Of a stretch of DNA of 44,516 bases, positions 37,126-44,396 are shown one piece after another (the first letter of the stretch is position 1; every line of letters starts with the position of its first letter). The DNA lies in the NCBI RefSeq assembly GCF_002160895.1, contig NZ_NFLL01000023.1:1-44516 (forward strand), in the 5' to 3' direction. The notes under the pieces are model-generated. The model saw nothing but the letters and a program-made list of their open reading frames with translations, did not search any database and was not told the origin of the DNA. The DNA comes from Faecalibacterium sp. An122 (GTDB lineage Bacteria > Bacillota > Clostridia > Oscillospirales > Ruminococcaceae). Made by a program: the position numbers and the translations under genes.

Positions 37126-37665
37126 ATGGCTGAAACCTATACTTTGAAGGTCGCGGGCCTGACCCGCGAGCTGACCATCTGCAAGGTGAACGACCACATG
37201 GACATTGCGGCCTTCATCATGCTGGGTGACAGTGAGCTGACGGTGGCCGCAGCCGCCGAGCTGCTGAAAAAGTGCCCCGACTTTGACATCCTGCTCACCG
37301 CCGAGGCCAAGGGTATCCCCCTGGCCCACGAGATGAGCCGTCAGAGCGGCAAACCCTATGTCTGCGCCCGCAAGAACGTCAAGCTGTATATGAAGGACCC
37401 GGTCATCGTGGAGGACCAGTCCATCACCACCGCCGGCAAGCAGAAGCTGGTCATCGACCGCAAGGAGCTGGACCAGATGAGCGGCAAGCGTGTGCTGGTG
37501 GTGGATGACGTCATCTCCACCGGCGGTTCCCTGAAAGCCCTGGACGCCCTGGCCGAGCAGACCCACTGCGAGATTGTGGGCCAGGCCGCCGTCCTGGCTG
37601 AAGGCGACGCAGCCAAGCGGGAGGACATCATCTTCCTGGAGCCGCTGCCCCTGTTCTTCCATTGA
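37126..37665 (+). CDS. Phosphoribosyltransferase (adenine PRTase-like)
   Basis: A 179-residue type I phosphoribosyltransferase. The PRPP-binding motif VVDDVISTGGS is at 125-135, and the earlier TAEAKGIPLAHEMS loop and YVCARKNVKLYM segment resemble adenine or xanthine phosphoribosyltransferases and PurR-like regulators. There is no DNA-binding domain, so an enzyme of purine salvage is more likely; the base used is not certain. It lies 33 bases after hinT, with GGAGAG before its ATG. Its stop codon at 37663-37665 is only 4 bases before the comEC GTG start. Confidence 0.85.
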   Translation: MAETYTLKVAGLTRELTICKVNDHMDIAAFIMLGDSELTVAAAAELLKKCPDFDILLTAEAKGIPLAHEMSRQSGKPYVCARKNVKLYMKDPVIVEDQSITTAGKQKLVIDRKELDQMSGKRVLVVDDVISTGGSLKALDALAEQTHCEIVGQAAVLAEGDAAKREDIIFLEPLPLFFH

Positions 37666-37669
37666 TGGG

Positions 37670-39910
37670 GTGAGGCGGCCGGTCTGCGCACTCTTTGCCG
37701 GTGCGCTGAGCGCACAGCTGATCGCTGCTTATGAGCCGCAGGTGACCCTCGGGCCGCTTGCGGCTTTCTTTGTCGGGATCTGCCTGGCGGTGATGCTGCT
37801 GGGCGGGCGGCACAGGGGATATGGACCCTGGCTGCTGGCGGGGGCCATGCTGGGCATCGGCTTTACCCTGCGCACCCAGGCCCGGCTGGAAACCCTCACC
37901 AGCCGGTACGACAACACCACCGTCCGCCTGGTGGCCAGCGTGGAGGAGGTGCGGGAGGGTTACACCCGGCTGAATGTCCGGGCCAGGCTGCGGGTGGAGA
38001 GCGCCCGGGGGCAGGAGGTGTCCTTCTGCTGCTGGTGCGACAACCTGCCGGCCTGTGAGGCCGGGGACCGGATCGAGGGGATTTTCACCCTGGAATCCCC
38101 CGGCCAGGAGGACCGTCCCGGCCGCTACGCCGACGAAATCGTCTTTCTGGCCGACTACAGCCAGCAGTTTGCCCGTCTGGGAGAGGCGGAAGGCTTTCGG
38201 GCCTGGTCGGCCCGGCTCCAGCAGACCCTCAGCGACGCTCTGTGCAAAGATATGGAAGGGGACGAGGCCGGCGCCCTGGCCGCCATGGTGGTGGGGGACC
38301 GCAGCCGGATTTCCACCGAGCTGAACAGCGCCTACCGGGCGGCGGGATTGTCCCATGTGCTGGTGGTCAGCGGAATGCACGTCACCATCCTGTGCGGCAT
38401 GGGCCTGCCGGCCCTGTGGGATATGAAACGCTGGCTGACGGCAGGGCAGAAGCTGGCCCTGCTGCTGCCGGACAAGCTGGGCTTTAAGCTGTACCGGCGG
38501 TTCGGGGTGCGGCTGGCCCAGATGCAGCTGCGTCCCGCCCGGCCCATGGAGGGCTGTTTCAGCCGGCGCAGGGTCTGGGCTTTGCGGCTGCGGGCCCTGG
38601 GGCCGGTGGCTCTGGCCGTCCTGCTGACCGGCATCACCGGCTTTACCCCGTCGGTACTCCGGGCCGCCGCAGCGGTGGCCATCGGGGCCTTTGGGGTGTG
38701 GGTCATGGCTCCCGCCGACGCCATGACCAGTCTGGCCCTGGCCGGGCTGGGGATGAGCGCCTTCAACAGCTACGCCGTCTGCGACGTGGGCTTTGAACTG
38801 TCCTATGCGGCGGTGATGGGCACCCTGGCAGGGGCGGCCCTGGCCCGCCGCCGCACCCAAAGGCTGAACGACCGCCCGGCCTTTCGCCGGGAGGGGATGG
38901 GACAAGCGCCCCTGATCCAGCGGGCGGCTCTGCGGCTGGCGCGGGCGGTCTGGACCACAGGATGCATCTCCCTGTGCGCCTCGGCGGCCACCTTCCCGGT
39001 GCTGGTTCTCCGGGGGATGAGCACCAGTCCCTATGCGCTCATATCGGGTGTGGCCGTCCTGTGGATGGTGCAGCCCATGATGATTCTGGGCATCCTGGCG
39101 GCCCTCACCGGGCTGGTGCCGGCACTGTACCCGATCTATCATCTGCTGGCGATGGGAGCCGGAGCTCTGGCCCGGCTTCTGAACGCCTGGGTGGAGATGG
39201 TGTCCCAGTGGCCCGGGGCCCAGATGGCCTTTGACAGCCGCTATGCCGCCGCAGTGAGCCTGATCCTGATGGGCCTGTGCTACCTGGCCTATCAGGGACG
39301 GGTGCGGGCCCGGTTCTGGGTGCCGGCGCTGGTGCTGGCGGCTGCGGTGGGGATCGGCGGGGCGGTGGTCCTGAGCCGGGATGTGGTGCAGGTGGCCCTG
39401 GTGGGCAGCGCCCAGACCCCCTCGGTGATCCTGACCCAGAACGGCCAGACGGTGGTTCTCTACCGGGGCGGCAGCAGCGGCCGCACCGCGGTGGAGGGCT
39501 GGCTGGAAAGTCACGGCCTGTCCCAGCCCTGCCTGCTGGTGGATTTGCGCAGCGAACCCTCCCGGGTGACCCGCCCCGAGGCGGACCGGGTGATTCTGGC
39601 GTCGGGGCTGGGAGATTATGCCACCTACCGGGGCCAGCGGGGCGATATGAAAGTGGAAGTCCTCTGCCTGCCCCAGGGCCGGGCCGCCCTTGTGACGGTG
39701 GGCCGGTGGCGGCTGGCAGCGGTCAACGGCACCTTTGAGCTGGCCCAAACCATGGAGGTGGACTGGCTGCTGGCCTCACCCTCCGACCCGTCGGCCTTCC
39801 GGTGGGAAGGGGTGCTGGCGCTCAAGGAATACGACTGGATGGACCCGGATACGCCCCGGGCGTCCGGGCTGCTGCTGCGGCCGGGCGGGGGCGTGCGGGT
39901 CCGGCAATGA
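37670..39910 (+). CDS. comEC: ComEC/Rec2-family DNA-uptake channel protein with degenerate C-terminal MBL domain
   Basis: A 746-residue membrane protein. Hydrophobic segments flank an N-terminal OB-like region (about 85-170) and the competence-domain signature GDRSRISTELNSAYRAAGLSH...SGMHV (about 209-238). More membrane helices follow to about 570. The C-terminal 175 residues sit where the metallo-beta-lactamase domain is usually found, but I find neither DVGQGD nor HxHxDH there. ComEC conducts single-stranded DNA inwards in competent cells. The start is taken as GTG 37670, right after the upstream stop. No strong ribosome site is seen, so translational coupling is likely. Confidence 0.88.
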   Translation: MRRPVCALFAGALSAQLIAAYEPQVTLGPLAAFFVGICLAVMLLGGRHRGYGPWLLAGAMLGIGFTLRTQARLETLTSRYDNTTVRLVASVEEVREGYTRLNVRARLRVESARGQEVSFCCWCDNLPACEAGDRIEGIFTLESPGQEDRPGRYADEIVFLADYSQQFARLGEAEGFRAWSARLQQTLSDALCKDMEGDEAGALAAMVVGDRSRISTELNSAYRAAGLSHVLVVSGMHVTILCGMGLPALWDMKRWLTAGQKLALLLPDKLGFKLYRRFGVRLAQMQLRPARPMEGCFSRRRVWALRLRALGPVALAVLLTGITGFTPSVLRAAAAVAIGAFGVWVMAPADAMTSLALAGLGMSAFNSYAVCDVGFELSYAAVMGTLAGAALARRRTQRLNDRPAFRREGMGQAPLIQRAALRLARAVWTTGCISLCASAATFPVLVLRGMSTSPYALISGVAVLWMVQPMMILGILAALTGLVPALYPIYHLLAMGAGALARLLNAWVEMVSQWPGAQMAFDSRYAAAVSLILMGLCYLAYQGRVRARFWVPALVLAAAVGIGGAVVLSRDVVQVALVGSAQTPSVILTQNGQTVVLYRGGSSGRTAVEGWLESHGLSQPCLLVDLRSEPSRVTRPEADRVILASGLGDYATYRGQRGDMKVEVLCLPQGRAALVTVGRWRLAAVNGTFELAQTMEVDWLLASPSDPSAFRWEGVLALKEYDWMDPDTPRASGLLLRPGGGVRVRQ

Positions 39911-39928
39911 CAAAGGAGGCGAGGCGCG

Positions 39929-40960
39929 ATGCCCGCAGAAACCAAGCTGGCGGTCCTGGCGGAACAGGGCTGCCCGGTGTTCTATTTTTACTCCACCGAG
40001 AAATATCTGGTGCACCAGGCGGTGCAGGCGGCCTGCCGCCTGCTGGCCCAGGGGGCAGAGGAGGAGATGACGGTGCTGGACGGGGCGGCTCCCGACGTGG
40101 AGCAGCTGGTGATGGCAGCGGGCACCATCTCGTTTTTCGGCACCCGGCGTGTGGTCTGCCTGCCCGAGGTGGACCCCGGGGCCTACAGCGAAAAAGACCT
40201 GGAAGCCTTCATGGACACGGTGGCCAGCCTGGAAAACGCCGTGCTGGTGCTGGGCAGCGTCTTTGAGGCCGAGCGCACCGGCAAGGCCAAGCCGGGCAAA
40301 CGGGCCCAGCGGCTGATTGCCCAGTGCAAAAAGCTGGGCTGGGCCGAGGAACTGGCCAAGCCCGGCTCCGCCCAGCTGCGGCAGATGATGACCGACCGGG
40401 CCCAGGCTCAGGGGGCCGAACTGACCGGCCCGGCGGCGTCGGCCCTGCTGGACCGCTGCGGCGAGGACCCCTACCTGCTGGAAAACGAGGTGGACAAGCT
40501 GGCGGCGGCCTCGGGCTACCGCACCATCACCCCGGCCCTGGTGGCCGACATGGGTGTGGTGAGCCTGGAGGCGGACGTCTTTGAGATGGTGCGGATGGTG
40601 ACCGCCCGCAACGCGGCCGCCGCCTGCAAGAAACTGCAGGTTCTGCTGCGGCTGCAGCAGGAACCCATCGCCATCACCGCCGCCCTGATCGGCAGCTATG
40701 TGGACCTGTACCGGGTCAAGCTGGGCCAGCAGAACAAAAAGAACTACACCGCCGTGTTCAAGGACTTCGGCTACAAGGGCAGTGATTTCCGGCTCAAGCG
40801 GTCGGCCCAGACGGCGGCAGGCTACACCCTGCCCCAGCTCAAGCGGTGCCTGAATATCCTGCTGGAGCTGGACAAAAACCTCAAGGGCCAGCCGGTGAAC
40901 CCCCAGGTGCTGCTGGAAATGGCCCTGTGCCGCCTGGCCATGGAAGGAGGCAGCCGATGA
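39929..40960 (+). CDS. holA: DNA polymerase III subunit delta
   Basis: A 343-residue clamp-loader subunit. The N-terminal half (VFYFYSTEKYLVHQAV... and TISFFGTRRVVCLPE) is the AAA+-like domain, and the C-terminal part (NPQVLLEMALCRL) is the usual HolA end. Delta opens the beta clamp during loading. HolA is poorly conserved, but position after comEC is a common Firmicute arrangement and supports the call. AAAGGAGG precedes the ATG, 18 bases after comEC. Its TGA overlaps the next gene's ATG. Confidence 0.92.
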   Translation: MPAETKLAVLAEQGCPVFYFYSTEKYLVHQAVQAACRLLAQGAEEEMTVLDGAAPDVEQLVMAAGTISFFGTRRVVCLPEVDPGAYSEKDLEAFMDTVASLENAVLVLGSVFEAERTGKAKPGKRAQRLIAQCKKLGWAEELAKPGSAQLRQMMTDRAQAQGAELTGPAASALLDRCGEDPYLLENEVDKLAAASGYRTITPALVADMGVVSLEADVFEMVRMVTARNAAAACKKLQVLLRLQQEPIAITAALIGSYVDLYRVKLGQQNKKNYTAVFKDFGYKGSDFRLKRSAQTAAGYTLPQLKRCLNILLELDKNLKGQPVNPQVLLEMALCRLAMEGGSR

Positions 40961-41571
40961 GCGAACGTCTGCATACCGGCCGGGTGCTGGTGGTGGAGGG
41001 CAAGTACGACGCCGCCCGCCTGGCCGGCCTCACCGACGCCATGATCCTGCTGACGGGCGGGTTCGCGGTGTTTTCGGACAAAAAACGCCAGCGGCTTCTC
41101 AAGCAGCTGGCAGAGCAAAACGGCCTGATCCTCCTGACCGACTCGGACAAGGCGGGGTTCCAGATCCGCACCTACATCACCAACCTGGTGGGGGAGGAAC
41201 ACGTGGTCCAGGCCTATGTCCCGGCCATGCCGGGCAAGGAGCGCCGCAAGGCCGCCCCCGGCAAGGAGGGTCTGCTGGGGGTGGAGGGGGTGCCCGACGA
41301 GGTGATCCTCCGCAGCCTGCGGCAGGCTCTGGGCAGCGAGGCCGACCGGCCCGCCGCCCCCCGAACGGGCCGGGCCGTCACCTACACCGACCTGTACGAC
41401 TGGGGCCTGTCGGGTACCGCAGGGGCCGCCGAGCGGAAATACCGGCTGCTGGGGGCCCTGGGGCTGCCGCCGAGGCTTTCCAAAAAGGAAATGCTGGAGG
41501 TATTCAACCGGCTGTATACCTTTGAACAGCTGGACCGCCTGCTGCAGCAGCTGGAAGAACCCGAATCCTGA
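40957..41571 (+). CDS. rnmV: TOPRIM protein, ribonuclease M5-like
   Basis: A 204-residue TOPRIM protein. The catalytic Glu is in VVEGKYD (Glu14), and the DxD motif is TDSDKAG (Asp62, Asp64), as in RNase M5, which matures 5S rRNA. A C-terminal DUF4093-like helical part follows (about 135-200). It is slightly longer than B. subtilis RnmV (186). AAGGAGG is close before the ATG, and translation is coupled to holA through ATGA. The gene closes a run from hinT and is followed by a bidirectional terminator. A related TOPRIM role is possible. Confidence 0.82.
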   Translation: MSERLHTGRVLVVEGKYDAARLAGLTDAMILLTGGFAVFSDKKRQRLLKQLAEQNGLILLTDSDKAGFQIRTYITNLVGEEHVVQAYVPAMPGKERRKAAPGKEGLLGVEGVPDEVILRSLRQALGSEADRPAAPRTGRAVTYTDLYDWGLSGTAGAAERKYRLLGALGLPPRLSKKEMLEVFNRLYTFEQLDRLLQQLEEPES

Positions 41572-41576
41572 ACAAA

Positions 41577-41627
41577 ACAAACGCCCGGGCCTTTCCCGCA
41601 AAAGGGGATAGGCGCCGGGCGCTTTTG
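41577..41627. terminator. Bidirectional terminator between rnmV and the PH-domain gene
   Basis: CGCCCGG (41582-41588) pairs with CCGGGCG (41615-41621), with inner GCCT/AGGC pairing. TTTT follows on the plus strand and an A/T-rich tract on the minus strand. Confidence 0.75.
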
Positions 41628-41642
41628 TGTGTTGGGCAGGAT

Positions 41643-42020
41643 TCAGCCCGAGATGGCGTTCTCGATGACGCGGCAGAGCAGGGCCAGGTCGGAACCGGCC
41701 AGCAGCTCAAACTTGACGGCTCCCAGGCCGGAATACCACAGCTGCAGCTCGCCGTCCAGATCGCCCATGCCGGCGGACTCGATGGCGTAGGCCTGCACCC
41801 GGCGGTAGGGCAGGGAGGTGAAGGACTTTTTCATCCCGGTGACCCCCTGGACGTTGATGGCGATGACCCGGCGGTCGGTAAAGACGACGCCGTCCCGGAC
41901 GCTCTGGAAGGCCTGGACCACCTGTTCACCGGGGGTGAGCAGAGGCTGGATCAGGCGCTCCAGCTTGGAGTCGTTGACCGGGCGCAGTTTGAGGAAGGAC
42001 GGGTTTTCAAAATCAATCAT
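41643..42020 (-). CDS. Bacterial PH-domain protein
   Basis: A 125-residue single-domain protein. The pattern GEQVVQAFQSVRDGVVFTD followed by RRVIAINVQGVTG and FTSLPYRRVQAYAIES is that of the bacterial pleckstrin-homology (bPH/YdbT-like) domain. There is no membrane segment. The function is unknown; related proteins are linked to envelope stress. The ATG at 42020 is preferred over an in-frame GTG 9 bases earlier because AGAGG is 8 bases from it. A promoter (TTGCCC-N17-TATACT) overlaps the end of the HAD gene. Confidence 0.85.
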   Translation of the reverse strand: MIDFENPSFLKLRPVNDSKLERLIQPLLTPGEQVVQAFQSVRDGVVFTDRRVIAINVQGVTGMKKSFTSLPYRRVQAYAIESAGMGDLDGELQLWYSGLGAVKFELLAGSDLALLCRVIENAISG

Positions 42021-42053
42021 GGCGGACACCTCTTTCGTTGGATGGTTAGGGTG

Positions 42054-42082
42054 AGTATAACAGATTCAGACGCCGGGGGCAA
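42054..42082 (-). promoter_or_regulatory. Promoter of the PH-domain gene
   Basis: On the minus strand, TTGCCC (42077-42082), 17 bases, then TATACT (42054-42059). The -35 box lies inside the upstream HAD gene. Confidence 0.5.
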
Positions 42083-42554
42083 CCCCGGCCAAAAGGTCCA
42101 GCGCCTGCCGGAAATCCCTCCGGCGCAGTCCCCGCATGCTGTCCACCTCCACCAGCCGGGCTTTCAGGGCCGGCGTGCCGGTGAACTCGTCGGGCCGGTC
42201 GTCCAGGATGACAAAGCCGGCGCCGGGGTGCTGTTCCAGCCAGGCGGCGATCTCCTCCCCCTTGCTCCGGCCCAGAATGGGGGCCAGATCCCATACCGGG
42301 GTGCCGTTGGCCTCCAGGGTGCGGTAGAAGTGGTCCCGGATGGCCTGCATGAAAGGGTCGTCGTCCTCAAAGCTGTACCGCCAGGAGGAGGACAACACCA
42401 CCCGGGCGCCGGTGCGCCGCACCAGCCGGCGCAGCAGCCCCAGGGCGATGGGGTCAAAGAAGGGCCGCTCCATGGGCCGGCGGAACAGCCAGTTCAGCCG
42501 GACGCTGAGGGGCGTGCAGAGAACGCCGTCGATATCCAGGAAAATCACCGTCAT
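42066..42554 (-). CDS. HAD-fold protein of the 'Swiss Army Knife' RNA-repair-like (SAK) type
   Basis: A 162-residue minimal HAD protein. Motif I is FLDIDGVL (Asp7, Asp9), motif II is VVLSSSWRYS, and motif IV is VILDDRPDEF. LSSSWR and LDD are characteristic of the HAD_SAK family, named from domains in RNA-repair fusion proteins; stand-alone members have no settled role. A 5'-nucleotidase or polynucleotide phosphatase activity is possible. GGAGG precedes the ATG at 42554. The open frame continues upstream through the tRNA-Pro region and is not real there. Divergent from the tRNA. Confidence 0.8.
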   Translation of the reverse strand: MTVIFLDIDGVLCTPLSVRLNWLFRRPMERPFFDPIALGLLRRLVRRTGARVVLSSSWRYSFEDDDPFMQAIRDHFYRTLEANGTPVWDLAPILGRSKGEEIAAWLEQHPGAGFVILDDRPDEFTGTPALKARLVEVDSMRGLRRRDFRQALDLLAGVAPGV

Positions 42555-42591
42555 AACAGGGCCTCCGTCGGGGTGGGCAGGTGCTGGCTTT

Positions 42592-42620
42592 ATTGTAGCA
42601 CGGCCCGGCCCCGCCGGCAA
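42592..42620 (-). promoter_or_regulatory. Promoter of the HAD gene
   Basis: On the minus strand, TTGCCG (42615-42620), 17 bases, then TACAAT (42592-42597). It is back to back with the tRNA promoter: their -35 boxes are 7 bases apart. Confidence 0.6.
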
Positions 42621-42627
42621 CTGCCGA

Positions 42628-42656
42628 TTGACGAAACGCCCCAAACGCGGTATACT
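42628..42656 (+). promoter_or_regulatory. Promoter of the tRNA-Pro locus
   Basis: TTGACG (42628-42633), 17 bases, then TATACT (42651-42656). It directly precedes the truncated tRNA copy, not the intact one. Confidence 0.75.
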
Positions 42657-42668
42657 ATAGAGCAGTGC

Positions 42669-42727
42669 CGGGGTGTTGCGCAGTTGGTAGCGCGCCTGCT
42701 TTGGGAGAATACGCCCGGGCCACCCCA
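42669..42727 (+). pseudogene. Truncated tRNA-Pro copy
   Basis: The 5' half of a tRNA-Pro (acceptor CGGGGTG, D-arm, anticodon strand to TTTGGGAG at 42707), then a break into AATACGCCCGGG. The anticodon stem cannot close and there is no T-arm. A CACCCC at 42722-42727 could still pair with GGGGTG of the acceptor, so an internal deletion of the 3' half is likely. A 23-base run (42685-42707) is identical to the intact tRNA 71 bases downstream (42756-42778). Confidence 0.8.
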
Positions 42728-42739
42728 CAACTTCATATC

Positions 42740-42815
42740 CGGGTGTAGCGCAGCTGGTAGCGCGCCTGCTTTGGGAGCAGGATGCCGCAGGTTCGAATCC
42801 TGTCACTCGGACCAC
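42740..42815 (+). tRNA. tRNA-Pro (anticodon TGG)
   Basis: A 76-base cloverleaf with encoded CCA. Acceptor CCGGGTG pairs with CACTCGG, including one G-T pair. The anticodon arm CCTGC-TTTGGGA-GCAGG gives TGG, which can read all proline codons with wobble modification. The T-arm GCAGGTTCGAATCCTGT is standard with one weak end pair. It depends on the promoter upstream of the truncated copy and is followed by a terminator. Confidence 0.95.
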
Positions 42816-42825
42816 CTTTCTTAGA

Positions 42826-42851
42826 AAAACCGCCTAAATAGGCGGTTTTTC
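42826..42851 (+). terminator. Terminator of tRNA-Pro
   Basis: AAAAACCGCCT (42826-42836) pairs perfectly with AGGCGGTTTTT (42841-42851) around AAAT. GC-rich chromosomal sequence ends here and AT-rich sequence begins. Confidence 0.9.
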
Positions 42852-43011
42852 TGCGTTTTTAGTTTGAATTTTACTGTTTTAGCGTTTGCTGTTTTGAGGT
42901 GGTTCAAAGAGTGCAATATCGGCGGGCGCATGAGTGAGCGTAGCGGCTGAAACCGCTAAATCCCTAACCCATCCCTAATTGGCAGAAAGCCAAAAGTATA
43001 TGCTACTAATC

Positions 43012-43040
43012 TTGTCTTTCTGCACTTTATAGGATATACT
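43012..43040 (+). promoter_or_regulatory. Promoter of the zinc-ribbon/AbiTii-like cassette
   Basis: TTGTCT (43012-43017), 17 bases, then TATACT (43035-43040). The transcript would start almost at the ribosome site. Upstream (42852-43011) I see a small AGCGG/CCGCT hairpin, a TTGGC/GCCAA hairpin and two TCCCTAA repeats, but no gene. Confidence 0.65.
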
Positions 43041-43059
43041 CATTTGGGAGGGTTGTGAT

Positions 43060-43512
43060 ATGGAGTTAACCATTAAAATTCAAGGTGATAGCGAAGGGTA
43101 TGTCACTTTTGAGTGCCCATTTTGTGGCTCAGAATTTAAACTTCAAGCTGGAGAATATCAGGATGATGAACACCCGTTTGAAGATTTATTCTGCCCCTAT
43201 TGCGGCCTTACACGATATAAGAACGCATTTCTTTCCCACGAGGTAATTGAGCAGGCTCAGGCAATGGCATACAATTATGCTGTCGAGGAACTCAACAAGG
43301 CTTTTGGTAAGATGGCAAAATCTATTAATAGATCTAAAGGCATAATCAAGATGAAGTATCGTCCGCTAAAAAAAGTAGCAACGAAGGAATTGAAGGATAA
43401 AGACACATCAGAGGTAGAATTCAACTGTACTTGTTGCAATCGGCATGTTAAGGTCCTGTACTGTGCTGGTGTGTCCAAAATATTTTGTCCGTACTGTGGG
43501 GTGGATATATGA
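43060..43512 (+). CDS. Tandem zinc-ribbon protein of unknown function (AT-rich island)
   Basis: A 150-residue protein with two CxxC...CxxC zinc-ribbon units: Cys19/22 with Cys45/48 (CPFC, CPYC), and Cys123/126 with Cys143/146 (CTCC, CPYC). A charged helical middle (about 55-115) joins them. Such ribbons may bind DNA, RNA or a protein; no catalytic motif is seen. GGGAGG precedes the ATG. Codon use is AT-rich, unlike the chromosome to its left. Its stop overlaps the start of the next gene (ATGA), so the two are translated together and probably act together. Confidence 0.85.
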   Translation: MELTIKIQGDSEGYVTFECPFCGSEFKLQAGEYQDDEHPFEDLFCPYCGLTRYKNAFLSHEVIEQAQAMAYNYAVEELNKAFGKMAKSINRSKGIIKMKYRPLKKVATKELKDKDTSEVEFNCTCCNRHVKVLYCAGVSKIFCPYCGVDI

Positions 43513-44360
43513 TTACTCTTCGTGAACTCAGAACAATTAGTCTTGAATTTAGACGTGTATCAAGTAATTTTTTAAACTGCGATGATGATACAGCGGATGT
43601 TGCATTGATCCGTTTTTATTCTTATTTGACTAAAACGGAATGGATTCAGGATTTAATCTCAGATATCCTTACCACTACAGAATTTGATTTCAGAGACTGC
43701 TTCCCGGAGCATAGTGATGATTGGTTTGAGGCATCTATTCCAGTAGATGAAAAGCAACATTTCAAAGCTCAATTTGATTATCTCTCTTTTCTTGCTGGGC
43801 GGACTCCAGTGAATGTGTTGGGTGAGGCAATGCACTATTATCACTCTGCAAAAAAGTTTTCGGAAATAATCCAGTCCTTTGTTTGCAACACATTTAAACC
43901 AATGATTGACTACATTAACGATGCTATTTCCATGGAGATGATAGTTTTAGAAGCAGAAACGAAGTTGCCCGTTCCCACAGTGTATCAAACTATTGAAAAC
44001 AACTATGGTACTGCAAATGCACAGGGAACAGGAAACATAACTTCTTCTAATATCAGCACATCCACCGTGTCGGATATCACAGATTTGCTTGCAAAAATTC
44101 TTCCGTCCCTGGATTTGTTGTCTGATGTCCCTCAGGATGAAATTGATAATGTCAAAGACGATTTAGAGTCTGTTGAAGAACAGCTCACTTCTGCCGCTCC
44201 CAAGAAAAAAAGACTGCAAAAGGCAGTGGATGGAATCAAAAAGTTTCTTTCAGATTTTTCTATGAAAGTTGCTGTTTCCGTAGCTGCAGGAGCTGTGACC
44301 AGCGCAGATTGGTTCATGCTTATTCAGAAGTTGGAAGAGTATATCAGTAGCATTGGATAA
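43509..44360 (+). CDS. Unknown protein with AbiTii-like C-terminal tail, possible defence effector
   Basis: A 283-residue protein. Residues 1-150 are mostly helical with no motif I recognise. Residues 160-180 hold a Gly/Asn-rich stretch (NNYGTANAQGTGNIT). An acidic helix (DNVKDDLESVEEQL), a basic patch (PKKKRLQKA) and a small-residue hydrophobic segment (KVAVSVAAGAVT, about 253-264) follow. I recall this order of elements from the C-terminal half of AbiTii-type and many uncharacterised proteins in defence neighbourhoods; this is memory, not a search. The ATG at 43509 overlaps the upstream stop and is preferred over an internal start at 43485. It may act at the membrane or as a multimer. Confidence 0.75.
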   Translation: MITLRELRTISLEFRRVSSNFLNCDDDTADVALIRFYSYLTKTEWIQDLISDILTTTEFDFRDCFPEHSDDWFEASIPVDEKQHFKAQFDYLSFLAGRTPVNVLGEAMHYYHSAKKFSEIIQSFVCNTFKPMIDYINDAISMEMIVLEAETKLPVPTVYQTIENNYGTANAQGTGNITSSNISTSTVSDITDLLAKILPSLDLLSDVPQDEIDNVKDDLESVEEQLTSAAPKKKRLQKAVDGIKKFLSDFSMKVAVSVAAGAVTSADWFMLIQKLEEYISSIG

Positions 44361-44396
44361 TCTCATCTCAAATCCGTTGCCCTTAGGTGAACTTTT

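Noticed and set aside
37574-37669. Upstream TTG start for comEC overlapping the phosphoribosyltransferase gene
   Set aside because: It would overlap the upstream gene by about 90 bases in another frame and adds a non-hydrophobic segment unlike ComEC N-termini; GTG 37670 fits better.
42555-42815. Upstream extension of the HAD protein through the tRNA-Pro gene
   Set aside because: It would translate a tRNA and two promoters. The HAD motif I begins at the ATG at 42554, which has GGAGG.
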